The notes under the pieces were generated by a model. That model was given only the letters and a program-made list of their open reading frames with translations, did no database searches and had not been told where the DNA came from. 64,000 bases of DNA from Phaeobacter cretensis (GTDB lineage Bacteria > Pseudomonadota > Alphaproteobacteria > Rhodobacterales > Rhodobacteraceae). Positions within the stretch are counted from its first letter, which is position 1. Every line of letters begins with the position of its first letter. Positions 27,930 to 37,191 of this stretch are shown here, in pieces. The stretch lies in contig NZ_JBKBEU010000001.1 in assembly GCF_047372505.1 (NCBI RefSeq), forward strand, positions 682,001 to 746,000. The letters run 5' to 3'. A program made the translations under genes and the position numbers.

Positions 27930-30220
27930 GCCCGAATGACTTCCGCATTGCGATCCGCCAATCGCCAAGCCTGATCCCGACCAGCCTTATAGGGCAACGG
28001 CCAATCCGCATGGCGATCGCCTATGCGCGTCGCCTCATGCAAGGTCCAATAGGGATCCGCCAGATGAGGCCGCCCAATGCAGACCAGATCCGCCCGCCCT
28101 GCCATCAGGATAGAATTGGCGTGGTCTGCCTCATAGATATTGCCCACTGCCATTGTCGCGATCTCCGCATCATTGCGGATGCGATCCGAAAACGGCGTCT
28201 GGAACATGCGGCCATAAACCGGCTTGGCATCGATCGAGGTTTGCCCGGCCGAGACATCAATGATATCTGCTCCTGCAGCGGTAAAGGCGCGCGCAATCTC
28301 TACCGCATCTTCGGGCGTTACCCCATCCTCTGCCAACCAATCAGTTGCAGAAATTCGCACCGACATCGGCTTTTCCTCGGGCCAGACCGCGCGCATTGCC
28401 TCAAACACTTCCAGCGGGTAGCGCAGGCGGTTTTCCAAACTGCCGCCATAGTCGTCATCGCGAATATTGGACTTGGGCGAAATGAACGAGGAGATGAGAT
28501 AGCCATGAGCCGCATGAAGTTCGACCATGTCAAACCCAGCACGTTCGGCCATCTGCGTTGCGGCCACGAACTCACCCTTAATACTGCCCATTTCCTCTCG
28601 CGTGATCGCACGCGGGGCAGGATTGTTGTCTGACCACGGAATTGCGGAGGCCGAGACCGTCTGCCAGTTCCCCTCCTGCAGCGGCGCGTCCATGACTTCC
28701 CAGCCTAACTGGGTCGACCCCTTGCGCCCGGAGTGACCAATTTGGCAGCAAATCTTGGCGTCAGTCTCAACCTGGACAAAATTCGTCAACCGCCTCCATG
28801 CTTGCTCATGCTCGGCGGTATATAGCCCCGGACAACCCGGTGTGATCCGCCCTTCTGCGCTGACGCACGTCATTTCGGTATAGACCAATCCAGCCCCGCC
28901 CTTGGCACGTTCACCGTAGTGGATCAAATGCCAATCCGTAGGGCATCCATCCTTGGCCTTATACTGGGCCATCGGCGATACCACGATCCGGTTCTTCAAT
29001 GTCATTTCACGCAAATGATACGGTGCGAACATCGGTGGGCGTACTGGCGCGGCCTCACTTGCTCCCGCCGAAGTCTGAAACCATTTCTCAGCCGAAGCAA
29101 GCCAAGCTGCATCCCGCAATCGCAGGTTCTCATGAGAAATTCGTTGCGATCGCGTTAGCAGAGAATAGTTGAACTGGACTGGTTCCATATCGAGGTAGCG
29201 TTCAACCTCTTCGAACCACTCCAATGAATTGCGCGCCGCTGATTGCAAGCGCAGCACATCCAACCGCCGTTCATCCTGGTAGCGAACAAACGCGTCCTCC
29301 AGCGCCTCCTCAGTCGAGATGAACTCTGCCAAGGCAATCGCGCTATCAAAGGCCAACCGTGTACCCGACCCGATAGAAAAATGCGCCGTTGCCGAGGCAT
29401 CCCCCAACAATACAATATTCTGATGATACCAAGTCTCGCAGAGCACACGTGGAAAATTGATCCAAACCGCTGAGCCGCGCAAATGATCGGCATTGGAAAT
29501 CAGCGAGTGACCATCAATATGTTCAGCAAAGATCCCCTCGCAGGTGCGCAGGATCTCTTCTTTACTCATGCTCTCAAAACCCCAGTTTTCCCAGGTTTCC
29601 GCAGAGCATTCTACGATCACGGTCGCCGTATCCACATCAAATTGATAGGCGTGGATCCATACCCAGCCATGCCGTGTCTTCTCAAAAATAAAGGTGAAGG
29701 CATCATCGAATTTCTGGCGGGTACCCAACCAGATAAACTTGCAAGGGCGGACATCTACGTCTGGTTTGAAATGTTCGGCGAACTCGCCGCGCACCCGCGA
29801 ATTCAACCCGTCGCAGGCCACCACAAGATCGTAATCCGCCTGATAGGCCGCCGCGGATCCCACCTTGGTTTCAAACTGCAGATCAATCCCCAGCTCCCGC
29901 GCCCGTTCCTGCAAGATCACCAGCATCGCCTTGCGCCCGATACCCGCAAACCCATGCCCACCTGAAACTGTTCGCACACCACCATGCACAACGGCGATAT
30001 CATCCCAATAGGCGAATTTGTCTCGGATCTGTCCGGCGCTGACAGGATCATTCGCAGTCAGGTTCTCCAACGCATCATCAGAGAGAACCACACCCCAGCC
30101 AAAGGTATCATCAGGCTTGTTTCGTTCGAAGACTGTGATCTCAGCATCTGGCTGGCGCAGCTTGGTAGAGATCGCAAAGTAAAGGCCGGCCGGACCGCCT
30201 CCCAAACAGGCAATTTTCAT
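27926..30220 (-). CDS. 2-aminobenzoyl-CoA monooxygenase/reductase (fused flavin monooxygenase and old-yellow-enzyme domain)
   Basis: A 764-residue fusion. Residues 1-380 are a class A flavin monooxygenase with the FAD loop CLGGGPAGLYFA and the second FAD motif LLGDASATAHFS (GD at 273-274). Residues from about 395 to the end form an old-yellow-enzyme FMN reductase (MTLKNRIVVSPMAQYKAKDG, GRITPGCPGLY). This domain order is that of 2-aminobenzoyl-CoA monooxygenase/reductase, which both hydroxylates and reduces the ring; databases also label it salicylyl-CoA 5-hydroxylase/oxidoreductase. It is the first gene of the operon, with GAGAGG five bases upstream of its ATG. Confidence 0.85.
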   Translation of the reverse strand: MKIACLGGGPAGLYFAISTKLRQPDAEITVFERNKPDDTFGWGVVLSDDALENLTANDPVSAGQIRDKFAYWDDIAVVHGGVRTVSGGHGFAGIGRKAMLVILQERARELGIDLQFETKVGSAAAYQADYDLVVACDGLNSRVRGEFAEHFKPDVDVRPCKFIWLGTRQKFDDAFTFIFEKTRHGWVWIHAYQFDVDTATVIVECSAETWENWGFESMSKEEILRTCEGIFAEHIDGHSLISNADHLRGSAVWINFPRVLCETWYHQNIVLLGDASATAHFSIGSGTRLAFDSAIALAEFISTEEALEDAFVRYQDERRLDVLRLQSAARNSLEWFEEVERYLDMEPVQFNYSLLTRSQRISHENLRLRDAAWLASAEKWFQTSAGASEAAPVRPPMFAPYHLREMTLKNRIVVSPMAQYKAKDGCPTDWHLIHYGERAKGGAGLVYTEMTCVSAEGRITPGCPGLYTAEHEQAWRRLTNFVQVETDAKICCQIGHSGRKGSTQLGWEVMDAPLQEGNWQTVSASAIPWSDNNPAPRAITREEMGSIKGEFVAATQMAERAGFDMVELHAAHGYLISSFISPKSNIRDDDYGGSLENRLRYPLEVFEAMRAVWPEEKPMSVRISATDWLAEDGVTPEDAVEIARAFTAAGADIIDVSAGQTSIDAKPVYGRMFQTPFSDRIRNDAEIATMAVGNIYEADHANSILMAGRADLVCIGRPHLADPYWTLHEATRIGDRHADWPLPYKAGRDQAWRLADRNAEVIRA

Positions 30221-30278
30221 AAAACCTCTCCCATTGTGCTACCAGAGCTAGGGATAGGATAGGCGGATGCGAATAAAC

Positions 30279-30304
30279 TTCAAGCTTAAAATTTTAAACA
30301 TGAA
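30279..30304 (-). promoter_or_regulatory. Candidate MarR operator for the aminobenzoate operon
   Basis: A 26-bp dyad with a perfect 12-bp core (TTAAAATTTTAA, 30286-30297) and outer arms TTCA and TGAA; 22 of 26 positions obey the symmetry. It lies 59-84 bp upstream of the monooxygenase/reductase ATG in the only untranslated gap of the operon. The position and shape fit a MarR dimer site, so the MarR encoded inside the operon is the obvious candidate ligand. Confidence 0.55.
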
Positions 30305-30878
30305 GCAATTGCAGCGGACAGCCTATTTTACCTTAACGGACTGTTCAGTTCGCCAGTTTAGGCTCGCAACATCAGCACGGCAGTTTCGTTTCTCCAGCGT
30401 CGTCAATCTTGCCGCGCGACTATCAACGGCATCTGCTGCCATATTTCATATTTTTTCAGATAATTACGCATCATAGCTGATGTAGAGAACTCATCGGCTC
30501 CGCATAAGCGCGGCACTAGTATCACAACATTTTATACATTTAATCCAAGTAGTTAGGAGTCTCGCCGATACTCAACCAAGTCTGTGGATAAGTCTGGGGA
30601 AGAATTCTGAACTCTCAACCGTAGCAAGATGTCGTTGCACTACGGTAAAATCTTCAAATTTGTTGGTATAGTACAAATCCAGAAGATATTAACAAAAGCT
30701 TAAAAGATAAATTCAGGCGCAAAGTCTAAAATATTCAAGCTCATTGCACACTACCCTATGGCTAAACCTAACATCTCCCACGCCCTTCACACCAATAAAG
30801 TGCACAACTTACCTGCTTCGCAACGATGAAGGACCGCATAGCATCAGCTACACGGCCCTCAGGACAATGCACGGTTTT
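30305..30878. other. AT-rich intergenic stretch between two minus-strand operons
   Basis: About 570 bp between the ptsP stop and the aminobenzoate operon promoter. It contains a 7-bp hairpin (30618-30624 with 30640-30646) lacking a T-run, and one DnaA-box-like nonamer (30583-30591). No gene, RNA gene or convincing terminator was found. Confidence 0.4.
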
Positions 30879-33119
30879 TCAGAGTTCCCGGAGATATTGC
30901 ATCACTGCCGGGCGCACGGTTTGTTCGCCTCTATGGCGCGCGTCGGTGATGATTTTGCGAATCTCGTTCAGATCGACCCGCATCAGCAGCGACTTGACCG
31001 GACCAACGGACGCAGGGCGCATGGACAAATATCGCAACCCCATCGCGGCAAGGCAAACTGCCTCAATCGGACGGCCGGCATCTTCACCGCAAAAGCTGAG
31101 GGGCGTCTGGGAATTCTCACAGCGTTCAACTATTTGAGCGATGAAGCTCAAGAAACTAACATTCAGCGTATCATAGCGCTTGCGCACCCGTTCATTCTCG
31201 CGGTCTGCGGCAAAAAAGAACTGCTTTAGATCATTGCCACCGATCGAAAGAAACTCGACCTCATCGAAGAACTGCTGTGGCGCAAAAGCGAGCGACGGAG
31301 TTTCAAGCATCGCCCCAACTTCCAGTTTCTCTGGCAACGGATGGCCCAAACGGCGTTCACGTTCCAGCGTCTTAGCAACCTCCGCCTTCGCGCTGCGAAA
31401 CTCTTCGAACTGCGCCACAAAAGGGAACATAACAGTCAGGGGGCGACCATTGGCGGCCCTTAGCAATGCCTGCAACTGCATCCGCATGACGCCGGGCTTG
31501 TCCAAGCCCACGCGGATCGCCCGCCAACCCAAAGCTGGGTTAGGCTCATCCGTTGGCTTCATATACGGCAGTACCTTGTCGGATCCGATATCAAGCGTAC
31601 GAAAAACCACCCGCTTTCCACCAGCCGCATCCAGAACCCGCTGATAAAGTGCCACAAGCTCAGAGCGTTTCGGCATCTGGTTGCGAACCAGAAATTGCAG
31701 CTCAGTGCGAAATAAACCGACGCCTTCGGCCCCCGAATTTTCAAGCGATGGCAGATCAGCCATCAAACCTGCGTTCATCAGGAGGTGAACCCGCTGGCCA
31801 TCCCGCGTCAGCGCCTGCTTGTCACGGATCGAGGCATAGCGCTCCTGGGCTTTGGCTTGCATCGCGATCTTATCACGAAAGGCGCCGACAACCGTATCAT
31901 CAGGGCGCAGATGCACCACGCCTTGCTCTCCGTCGACCATAATATGATCGCCGTTCAGCGCCTCCGTCGTGATACGCTTGGCATGGACGACCAGCGGAAT
32001 GGCAAGCGCGCGGGCAATGATTGCCGCATGCGACCCGACCGAGCCTTCTTCCAGCACGATACCACGCAAATTCCGACCGTATTCGAGCAACTCACCGGGC
32101 CCGATGTTGCGCGCAATCAGAACCGGATCCTCGGGTAACTCCGCGCCAGTTTCACTGCCCTGCCCGGTCAAAATCCGCAACAGACGATTAGACAGATCAT
32201 CCAGATCGCTCAACCGCTCGCGCAGATAGGCGTCCTGCACCTGCGCCATACGCGCACGGGCTTGGGATTGCTCTTTCTCAACCGCGGCTTCCGCGCTGAG
32301 GCCACGGCCAATGTCCTCTTCCATCCGGCGCATCCAACCTTTAGAATTGGCAAACATCCGGTAGGCTTCCAGCACCTGCAGCTGTTCCTTGTCACCCGTC
32401 TGGGTCACTTCCAGCATCTTGTCGACGCCAACGCGCAGCTCTTCTACCGCTTCATGTAGACGGTCAAGCTCACGGTGGGGATCATCAGCAATTGGGTTGG
32501 TTACAACAACGCGTGGCTCATGCAGCCAAACATGGCCTTCAACCGCACCCTCTTGCGCTATTGTACCGCGCAACAGAACCGGCTGTTGGTGCAGTGGCGA
32601 CAGGGCTGCGCCCTCACCAACAAAGGCACCCAATTCTGTCATCTCGGCGATGACCATGGCCACTACTTCTAGCGCGTAGACCGCATCGGAGGAAAACTCT
32701 CGCCCCTCCTTGGATTGCACAACCAAAACGCCAAGCATTTCACCCAATCGCTGGATTGGCACACCGAGGAACGACGCATAACGCTCCTCGCCGGTTTCTG
32801 GCATATAGCGAAATCCCTTGGCACTGGGGGCGTCAGGGGTGTTGACCACCTTGCCATAGCGCGCCACGCGCCCCACCAGACCTTCGCCAATGCGCATCCG
32901 CGTCTGGTGCACGGATTCGACGTTCAGACCCTGCGTCGCGCATAGCTCAAGAGTTTCGTCATCACGGAACAGATATACCGAGCACACCTCGCTGCGCATG
33001 CTGTCGGCGATCAGTTGAGTGATCTTATCCAGCCGGGCCTGACCGGCATCATCGCCGGCCATCGCCTCGCGTAAGCGCATCAATAGGTTGCGACTTTCGG
33101 ATTCGGTCGTCTTTGCCAT
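30879..33119 (-). CDS. ptsP: Nitrogen phosphotransferase system enzyme I (EI-Ntr)
   Basis: A 746-residue PEP-protein phosphotransferase of the nitrogen PTS. Residues 1-165 form a GAF sensor domain. The EI part follows, with the phosphorylated histidine at 364 (SVGSHAAIIARALAIPLVV) and the PEP-binding barrel (FFAADRENERVRKRYD, LSFCGEDAGRP). It transfers phosphate from PEP to the NPr protein and links nitrogen and carbon status. It lies just downstream of lysC (45 bp), a pairing often seen in alphaproteobacteria. Confidence 0.93.
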   Translation of the reverse strand: MAKTTESESRNLLMRLREAMAGDDAGQARLDKITQLIADSMRSEVCSVYLFRDDETLELCATQGLNVESVHQTRMRIGEGLVGRVARYGKVVNTPDAPSAKGFRYMPETGEERYASFLGVPIQRLGEMLGVLVVQSKEGREFSSDAVYALEVVAMVIAEMTELGAFVGEGAALSPLHQQPVLLRGTIAQEGAVEGHVWLHEPRVVVTNPIADDPHRELDRLHEAVEELRVGVDKMLEVTQTGDKEQLQVLEAYRMFANSKGWMRRMEEDIGRGLSAEAAVEKEQSQARARMAQVQDAYLRERLSDLDDLSNRLLRILTGQGSETGAELPEDPVLIARNIGPGELLEYGRNLRGIVLEEGSVGSHAAIIARALAIPLVVHAKRITTEALNGDHIMVDGEQGVVHLRPDDTVVGAFRDKIAMQAKAQERYASIRDKQALTRDGQRVHLLMNAGLMADLPSLENSGAEGVGLFRTELQFLVRNQMPKRSELVALYQRVLDAAGGKRVVFRTLDIGSDKVLPYMKPTDEPNPALGWRAIRVGLDKPGVMRMQLQALLRAANGRPLTVMFPFVAQFEEFRSAKAEVAKTLERERRLGHPLPEKLEVGAMLETPSLAFAPQQFFDEVEFLSIGGNDLKQFFFAADRENERVRKRYDTLNVSFLSFIAQIVERCENSQTPLSFCGEDAGRPIEAVCLAAMGLRYLSMRPASVGPVKSLLMRVDLNEIRKIITDARHRGEQTVRPAVMQYLREL

Positions 33120-33164
33120 GGGGGCCGTTCACACAGATTTCGGTGTCAGGCAGCCAGGTTAAGA

Positions 33165-34403
33165 TCAGGCAGCCTTGTCCAAGTCAAAAGCATCATGCAG
33201 TGCTTGCACAGCAAGTTCCATGTATTTCCGGTCGATCAACACCGAAATCTTGATTTCTGATGTTGTAATAACCTTGATGTTGATGCCTTCGTCCGAAAGC
33301 ACCTTAAACATCTTCGCCGCAACCCCAGATTGCGATCGCATACCGATCCCAACAACAGAGACCTTGGCGACTTCGCGGTCGGCAAGCAATTCGGCGTAAT
33401 TCAGTTCGCCCTTTTCCTTCGCCGCCTGCAACGCCTGTTCAGCGCGCGCGACCTGATCGGTCGGGCAGGAGAAAGTCATATCAGTACGGCCTTCATCCGA
33501 GATATCCTGCACGATCATATCGACATTCACACCAGCGTCACTCAGCGCGGTGAAGATATACGCAGCGATACCGGGACGATCGGCAACCGACTGGACGGTC
33601 AGCTTGGCTTCGTCACGGGAATAGGCCACACCGGCCACAACATTGGATTCCATGATTTCCTCCTCGTCGCAGACCAGTGTTCCGGCCTCGTCCGATTGTT
33701 CCTCGAAACTGGACAGCACGCGCAGTTTCACCTTGTAGCGCATCGCCAGCTCAACTGAGCGGGTCTGCAAAACCTTGGCCCCAAGTGAGGCCAGTTCCAG
33801 CATCTCTTCAAAAGCGATCTTGTCGAGCTTACGTGCCTTGTCGCAGATGCGCGGGTCAGTGGTGTAAACCCCATCTACATCTGTATAGATATCGCAGCGT
33901 TCGGCCTCAAATGCTGCGGCAAAGGCAACAGCCGTAGTGTCTGAGCCTCCACGGCCCAACGTAGTGATCCGACCTTCCGGGCTGATACCCTGAAAGCCTG
34001 CGACCACTGCAACCCGCATGCCTTCGCCAAATTTAGCATTGATATTCTCGGGCGGGATCTCTTCAATCCGGGCCTGGCTGTGGGCACTGGTAGTTTTCAG
34101 CGGTACCTGCCACCCCTGCCAGCTACGCGCCGGAATATCCATTTCCTGAAGCGTCAACGCCATCAGACCGGCAGTCACATTCTCTCCCGAAGAAACGACG
34201 GCATCATACTCGCGTGCGTCGAACAGCGGCGATGTCTCATTGACCCAGCCCACCAGCTCATTGGTCTTGCCCGACATCGCAGAAACGATGACGATCACGT
34301 CGTACCCCTTGGCCACTTCGACACCAACACGTTTAGCCGCGCGGCGGATACGGTCCAGATTGGCGACAGATGTGCCACCGAATTTCATCACAAGAACGGG
34401 CAT
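33165..34403 (-). CDS. lysC: Aspartate kinase
   Basis: A 412-residue monofunctional aspartokinase that makes aspartyl phosphate, the first step to lysine, threonine and methionine. The kinase domain starts with VMKFGGTSVANLDRIRRAA and contains TTLGRGGSDTTAVA; two C-terminal ACT domains begin at about residues 270 and 345 (LTVQSVADRPGIAAYIF and KVSVVGIGMRSQSGVA), which normally bind lysine or threonine as inhibitors. The start is the only ATG that keeps the full N-terminal motif. Confidence 0.95.
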   Translation of the reverse strand: MPVLVMKFGGTSVANLDRIRRAAKRVGVEVAKGYDVIVIVSAMSGKTNELVGWVNETSPLFDAREYDAVVSSGENVTAGLMALTLQEMDIPARSWQGWQVPLKTTSAHSQARIEEIPPENINAKFGEGMRVAVVAGFQGISPEGRITTLGRGGSDTTAVAFAAAFEAERCDIYTDVDGVYTTDPRICDKARKLDKIAFEEMLELASLGAKVLQTRSVELAMRYKVKLRVLSSFEEQSDEAGTLVCDEEEIMESNVVAGVAYSRDEAKLTVQSVADRPGIAAYIFTALSDAGVNVDMIVQDISDEGRTDMTFSCPTDQVARAEQALQAAKEKGELNYAELLADREVAKVSVVGIGMRSQSGVAAKMFKVLSDEGINIKVITTSEIKISVLIDRKYMELAVQALHDAFDLDKAA

Positions 34404-34560
34404 TGGGCAGAGGTCTCCGTGCGCTTGCGGGTTTCAACTCCCCGCCTCTTATGCGAGCGGCCCCACGAGGGCAAGACTGCGGATTGTAGCGATACACATC
34501 TAAACATTGGGGCTGCACGCAGTATTGATGCGCAAATGTCCCGCGTTGTGGTCGTTCTGT

Positions 34561-36009
34561 CTAGTTACGCCAAAACCGGATAGTCAGAATAGCGTAGACG
34601 GCCATCAGCTCCAACCGCCCAATCAACATCGCCGCGCACAGGATCCACTTGGCACCGTCGTTCAGGGTCGAAAAATTACCCGCAGGTCCGATCCGATCCC
34701 CAAGACCAGGACCGATATTTGCTACAGCCGCCGCGGCCCCCGATACGGCAGTGACAAAATCCAAACCCGTCAGCGCCAGCGCCCAGGCGACAATTCCCAG
34801 TGTGACCACAAAGAACATAAAAAAGGATATGACAGAGCTGAGCACCTCGGTGTCCACTGTACGCCCCTGATAGCGCGGCACAAAAACGCCATGCGGTGAA
34901 TGGATCCTCTGGATCTGCACCCGGATCGAGGCAAACAGCAGCTGATAGCGGAAAATTTTGACCGAGCAGGCAGTAGACCCAGCACACCCGCCAATCAATC
35001 CGATAAAGAAGAACAGCATGACCAGAAAGCTGCCCCATTTCATGTAATCCACGCTGGCATATCCAGTGCCGGAGATGATCGACGTAATGTTGAACAACGC
35101 CTCGCGCACCGCCTGCTCAGGATGATGCGGAAACACATAGACCAGTACACAGGCCGTGACAGTCACAAGGATCAGAATAGTCGCCAGAAATGCACGGATT
35201 TGGCTGTCGCGAAACAGTGGTTTAGACTGCCCATTAATCATCTGTACATAGCGAACAAACGGCAGAGCCGCGAGGATCATGAACACCGATGCGGCGTACT
35301 CCGGCGCGCCAGAATACGCCCCGAACGACGCATCATAGTTTGAGAAACCACCGGTAGAACAGGTCGTCAGTGCATGGACCAACGCATCAAAAGGGGACAT
35401 CCCCAGGAGCATGTAGACCACCATACACGCGAAGGTCAGCCCTACGTAGATCAGCGATATCTGCTTCGCGATGGCTTGCGCGCGTGGCAGAATTTTCCCC
35501 ATGGTGTCAAAGGCTTCAGAGCGAAAAATCTGCATGCCACCAACACGTAGCTCAGGTAGAAATACCATGGCGACCACAATGATGCCGATGCCACCCAGCC
35601 ATTGCAGGATACCACGCCACAGCAACAGACCACGTGGCAGGTTATCAAGACCACTAATCACAGTAGACCCGGTGGTGGTCAGCCCCGACATCGCCTCAAA
35701 GAACGCATCGACAAAGCGCAGTTCGGTTGCCCCCAGCATCAGCGGAATAGCCCCGAACAATGGCAACGCCACCCAGACCAGCGTGGTCAACAAAAAGGTC
35801 TGCTGAATGGTCAGCCCCTCACGCACACCATTGGCACAGGAGAGAGCGATCAAGCCACCACCAAGGATCGTGATCACCGCGCTTTCGAGAAAAACCGGCC
35901 ACTCCCCCTGCCCGTCGTAGAGATCGACGGCCAGAGGAAACACCATGGTCGCCCCAAGGATGGCCACCAAGAGGCCAATGACATATCCAACCGGACGCAG
36001 ATCCAACAT
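34561..36009 (-). CDS. trkH: Trk-type potassium uptake protein, membrane subunit
   Basis: A 482-residue channel-like membrane protein with about ten to twelve spans arranged as four pore-loop repeats. The selectivity-filter regions are SGLTTTGSTVI, TTCSTGGFSNYD, SIISGTGYAS and ANIGPGLGD. It conducts K+ in complex with a cytosolic TrkA protein, whose gene is not in the window. An upstream TTG (36045) gives a longer frame; the ATG at 36009 (MLDLRPVGYV) is preferred since it starts just before the first membrane span. Confidence 0.9.
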   Translation of the reverse strand: MLDLRPVGYVIGLLVAILGATMVFPLAVDLYDGQGEWPVFLESAVITILGGGLIALSCANGVREGLTIQQTFLLTTLVWVALPLFGAIPLMLGATELRFVDAFFEAMSGLTTTGSTVISGLDNLPRGLLLWRGILQWLGGIGIIVVAMVFLPELRVGGMQIFRSEAFDTMGKILPRAQAIAKQISLIYVGLTFACMVVYMLLGMSPFDALVHALTTCSTGGFSNYDASFGAYSGAPEYAASVFMILAALPFVRYVQMINGQSKPLFRDSQIRAFLATILILVTVTACVLVYVFPHHPEQAVREALFNITSIISGTGYASVDYMKWGSFLVMLFFFIGLIGGCAGSTACSVKIFRYQLLFASIRVQIQRIHSPHGVFVPRYQGRTVDTEVLSSVISFFMFFVVTLGIVAWALALTGLDFVTAVSGAAAAVANIGPGLGDRIGPAGNFSTLNDGAKWILCAAMLIGRLELMAVYAILTIRFWRN

Positions 36010-36073
36010 TTGCGCAGCGTTGGCCTCCACCGGGCGTAGTGTCAAGAGAGGGCGCGTGCTTGAGGCCTAGCCG

Positions 36074-36838
36074 TTATGCTTTTGCCGGCTTCTGTGCTAT
36101 CGGCTCCACCTTGTTTTCTATCGGGCCTGTAGCGGTTTTTACCTGGCTTGCAGAAGTCTTCGCCGCTGTAGCGCCACCTCCTGGCCCCACCAATTGGGCC
36201 TGTGTGCTGGTCGTACCCGCCTGCTTCCTACTTACTGGTGATGCTGCTTTGGCTGGTGAGGCAGCCTTGGCCGGAGATGTCGCTGCCGCGGTCTTGGCTC
36301 TAGTCGTTGGTTTGTTGGGCATCACTTTCGGCGTAGACGGAGCACGCGTGGTTTTCCGAGTCGGCTTAGTCGGCGCAGCCACGACCGATTTCGCCTTAGC
36401 GGTCGCGGGTTCCGATGGTTTGGCAACGGCTTCCTCTGTGTTAGCGGTCGCACGTTTGCTTGCAAAGCCAGAGGCCGTTGCCGTAGCAGTCTTGGTGGCT
36501 CTCGGTTTCGCTGGCGACGAAACCTGAGCAGGCCGGGCCGGTTTGCGCGTGCCCTTACGACGAGGGGCCGGTTTTACCTTCGTAGCTGCGGGTTTAGGTT
36601 TAGCCGGTGTAGTCGGCGCGGCAGCACTAGTCTGTGATCTGCTTGCAGTGGTCGTCTTGACGCCAGACTGATTTAACCCCGCAGCAAGCGCCTGTCCGGC
36701 AAGTGTCATCTGTGTGGCAGGCATAGCCGCCATCAGGGTCATTGCCCCGCGCCAGAACCGCATCTGGCGCCCAACAAGCTTACCTGCAAGTTCCGCAGGC
36801 GTCCGGGGAAGATCAGTGAAGTCTAGTAGAGGGATCAT
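36074..36838 (-). CDS. Ala/Lys/Pro/Thr-rich protein, possibly phasin- or histone-H1-like
   Basis: A 254-residue protein. The first 60 residues are ordered and weakly amphipathic (LPRTPAELAGKLVGRQMRFW); the rest is low-complexity with many AKP, KPA and TTRAK units and strongly basic. Such tails occur in histone-H1-like DNA-binding proteins and in some granule-associated phasins. No catalytic motif is present. The ATG has AGGAGAG eight bases upstream. The opposite strand is also open for 162 codons, a by-product of the biased composition. Confidence 0.55.
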   Translation of the reverse strand: MIPLLDFTDLPRTPAELAGKLVGRQMRFWRGAMTLMAAMPATQMTLAGQALAAGLNQSGVKTTTASRSQTSAAAPTTPAKPKPAATKVKPAPRRKGTRKPARPAQVSSPAKPRATKTATATASGFASKRATANTEEAVAKPSEPATAKAKSVVAAPTKPTRKTTRAPSTPKVMPNKPTTRAKTAAATSPAKAASPAKAASPVSRKQAGTTSTQAQLVGPGGGATAAKTSASQVKTATGPIENKVEPIAQKPAKA

Positions 36839-37063
36839 TCAACTCTCCTGTTTGTCGGGTCGCCCCGCCGCGACACGCGCGATATGACTGGCCAGACATC
36901 AGGAATACCCGGCTGGCACAGATGACAAGAGACATCAGTCAGTCGCCCACAAACCGCAGACCATAGTACAAGACCACGTCACCGACAGCGGCACGAGCCT
37001 CCCTCCGCCTCTCGGACAGGGCACGGATAGACGCACCCCTTCAGGCTGCATGTTACCCGATTC

Positions 37064-37099
37064 TTGCGGCGTCGCAGCATAAAATTTGCCGCGTCGCAG
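37064..37099 (-). repeat. Tandem 14-bp repeat upstream of the Ala/Lys/Pro-rich gene
   Basis: TTGCGGCGTCGCAG (37064-37077) and TTGCCGCGTCGCAG (37086-37099) differ at one position and are 22 bp apart, two helical turns. Each has TTGC and GCAG ends in inverted sense. TGC-rich sites are described for the PhaR repressor in front of phasin genes of related bacteria. The pair lies about 226-261 bp upstream of the gene start, in a 353-bp stretch that otherwise holds only the folE2 terminator. Confidence 0.45.
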
Positions 37100-37119
37100 A
37101 GATGTTCGATAAAATTACA

Positions 37120-37150
37120 AAAACCGCCGCCCAGATGGGCAAGCGGTTTT
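37120..37150 (-). terminator. Rho-independent terminator of folE2
   Basis: AAAACCGC (37120-37127) pairs with GCGGTTTT (37143-37150), continued inside by GCCC/GGGC around an AGAT loop. Read on the minus strand the hairpin ends in TTTTT, 42 bp after the folE2 stop. Confidence 0.85.
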
Positions 37151-37191
37151 CAATATGTTCGGATTTTTGGCAGGTTGATACCAGTACGACA

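Noticed and set aside
30583..30591. DnaA-box-like TGTGGATAA in an AT-rich intergenic region
   Set aside because: Only one copy; such a 9-mer is expected by chance about once in two windows of this size, and no dnaA, parAB or hemE context is present, so it is not evidence of an origin.
30618..30646. 7-bp hairpin between ptsP and the aminobenzoate operon
   Set aside because: No T-run on either strand and more than 230 bp from the nearest stop codon.
36039..36527. Long plus-strand open frame opposite the Ala/Lys/Pro-rich gene
   Set aside because: It is a mirror of biased composition (GCN and AAG codons), lacks a ribosome-binding site, and the minus-strand frame has a better start and ordered N-terminus.
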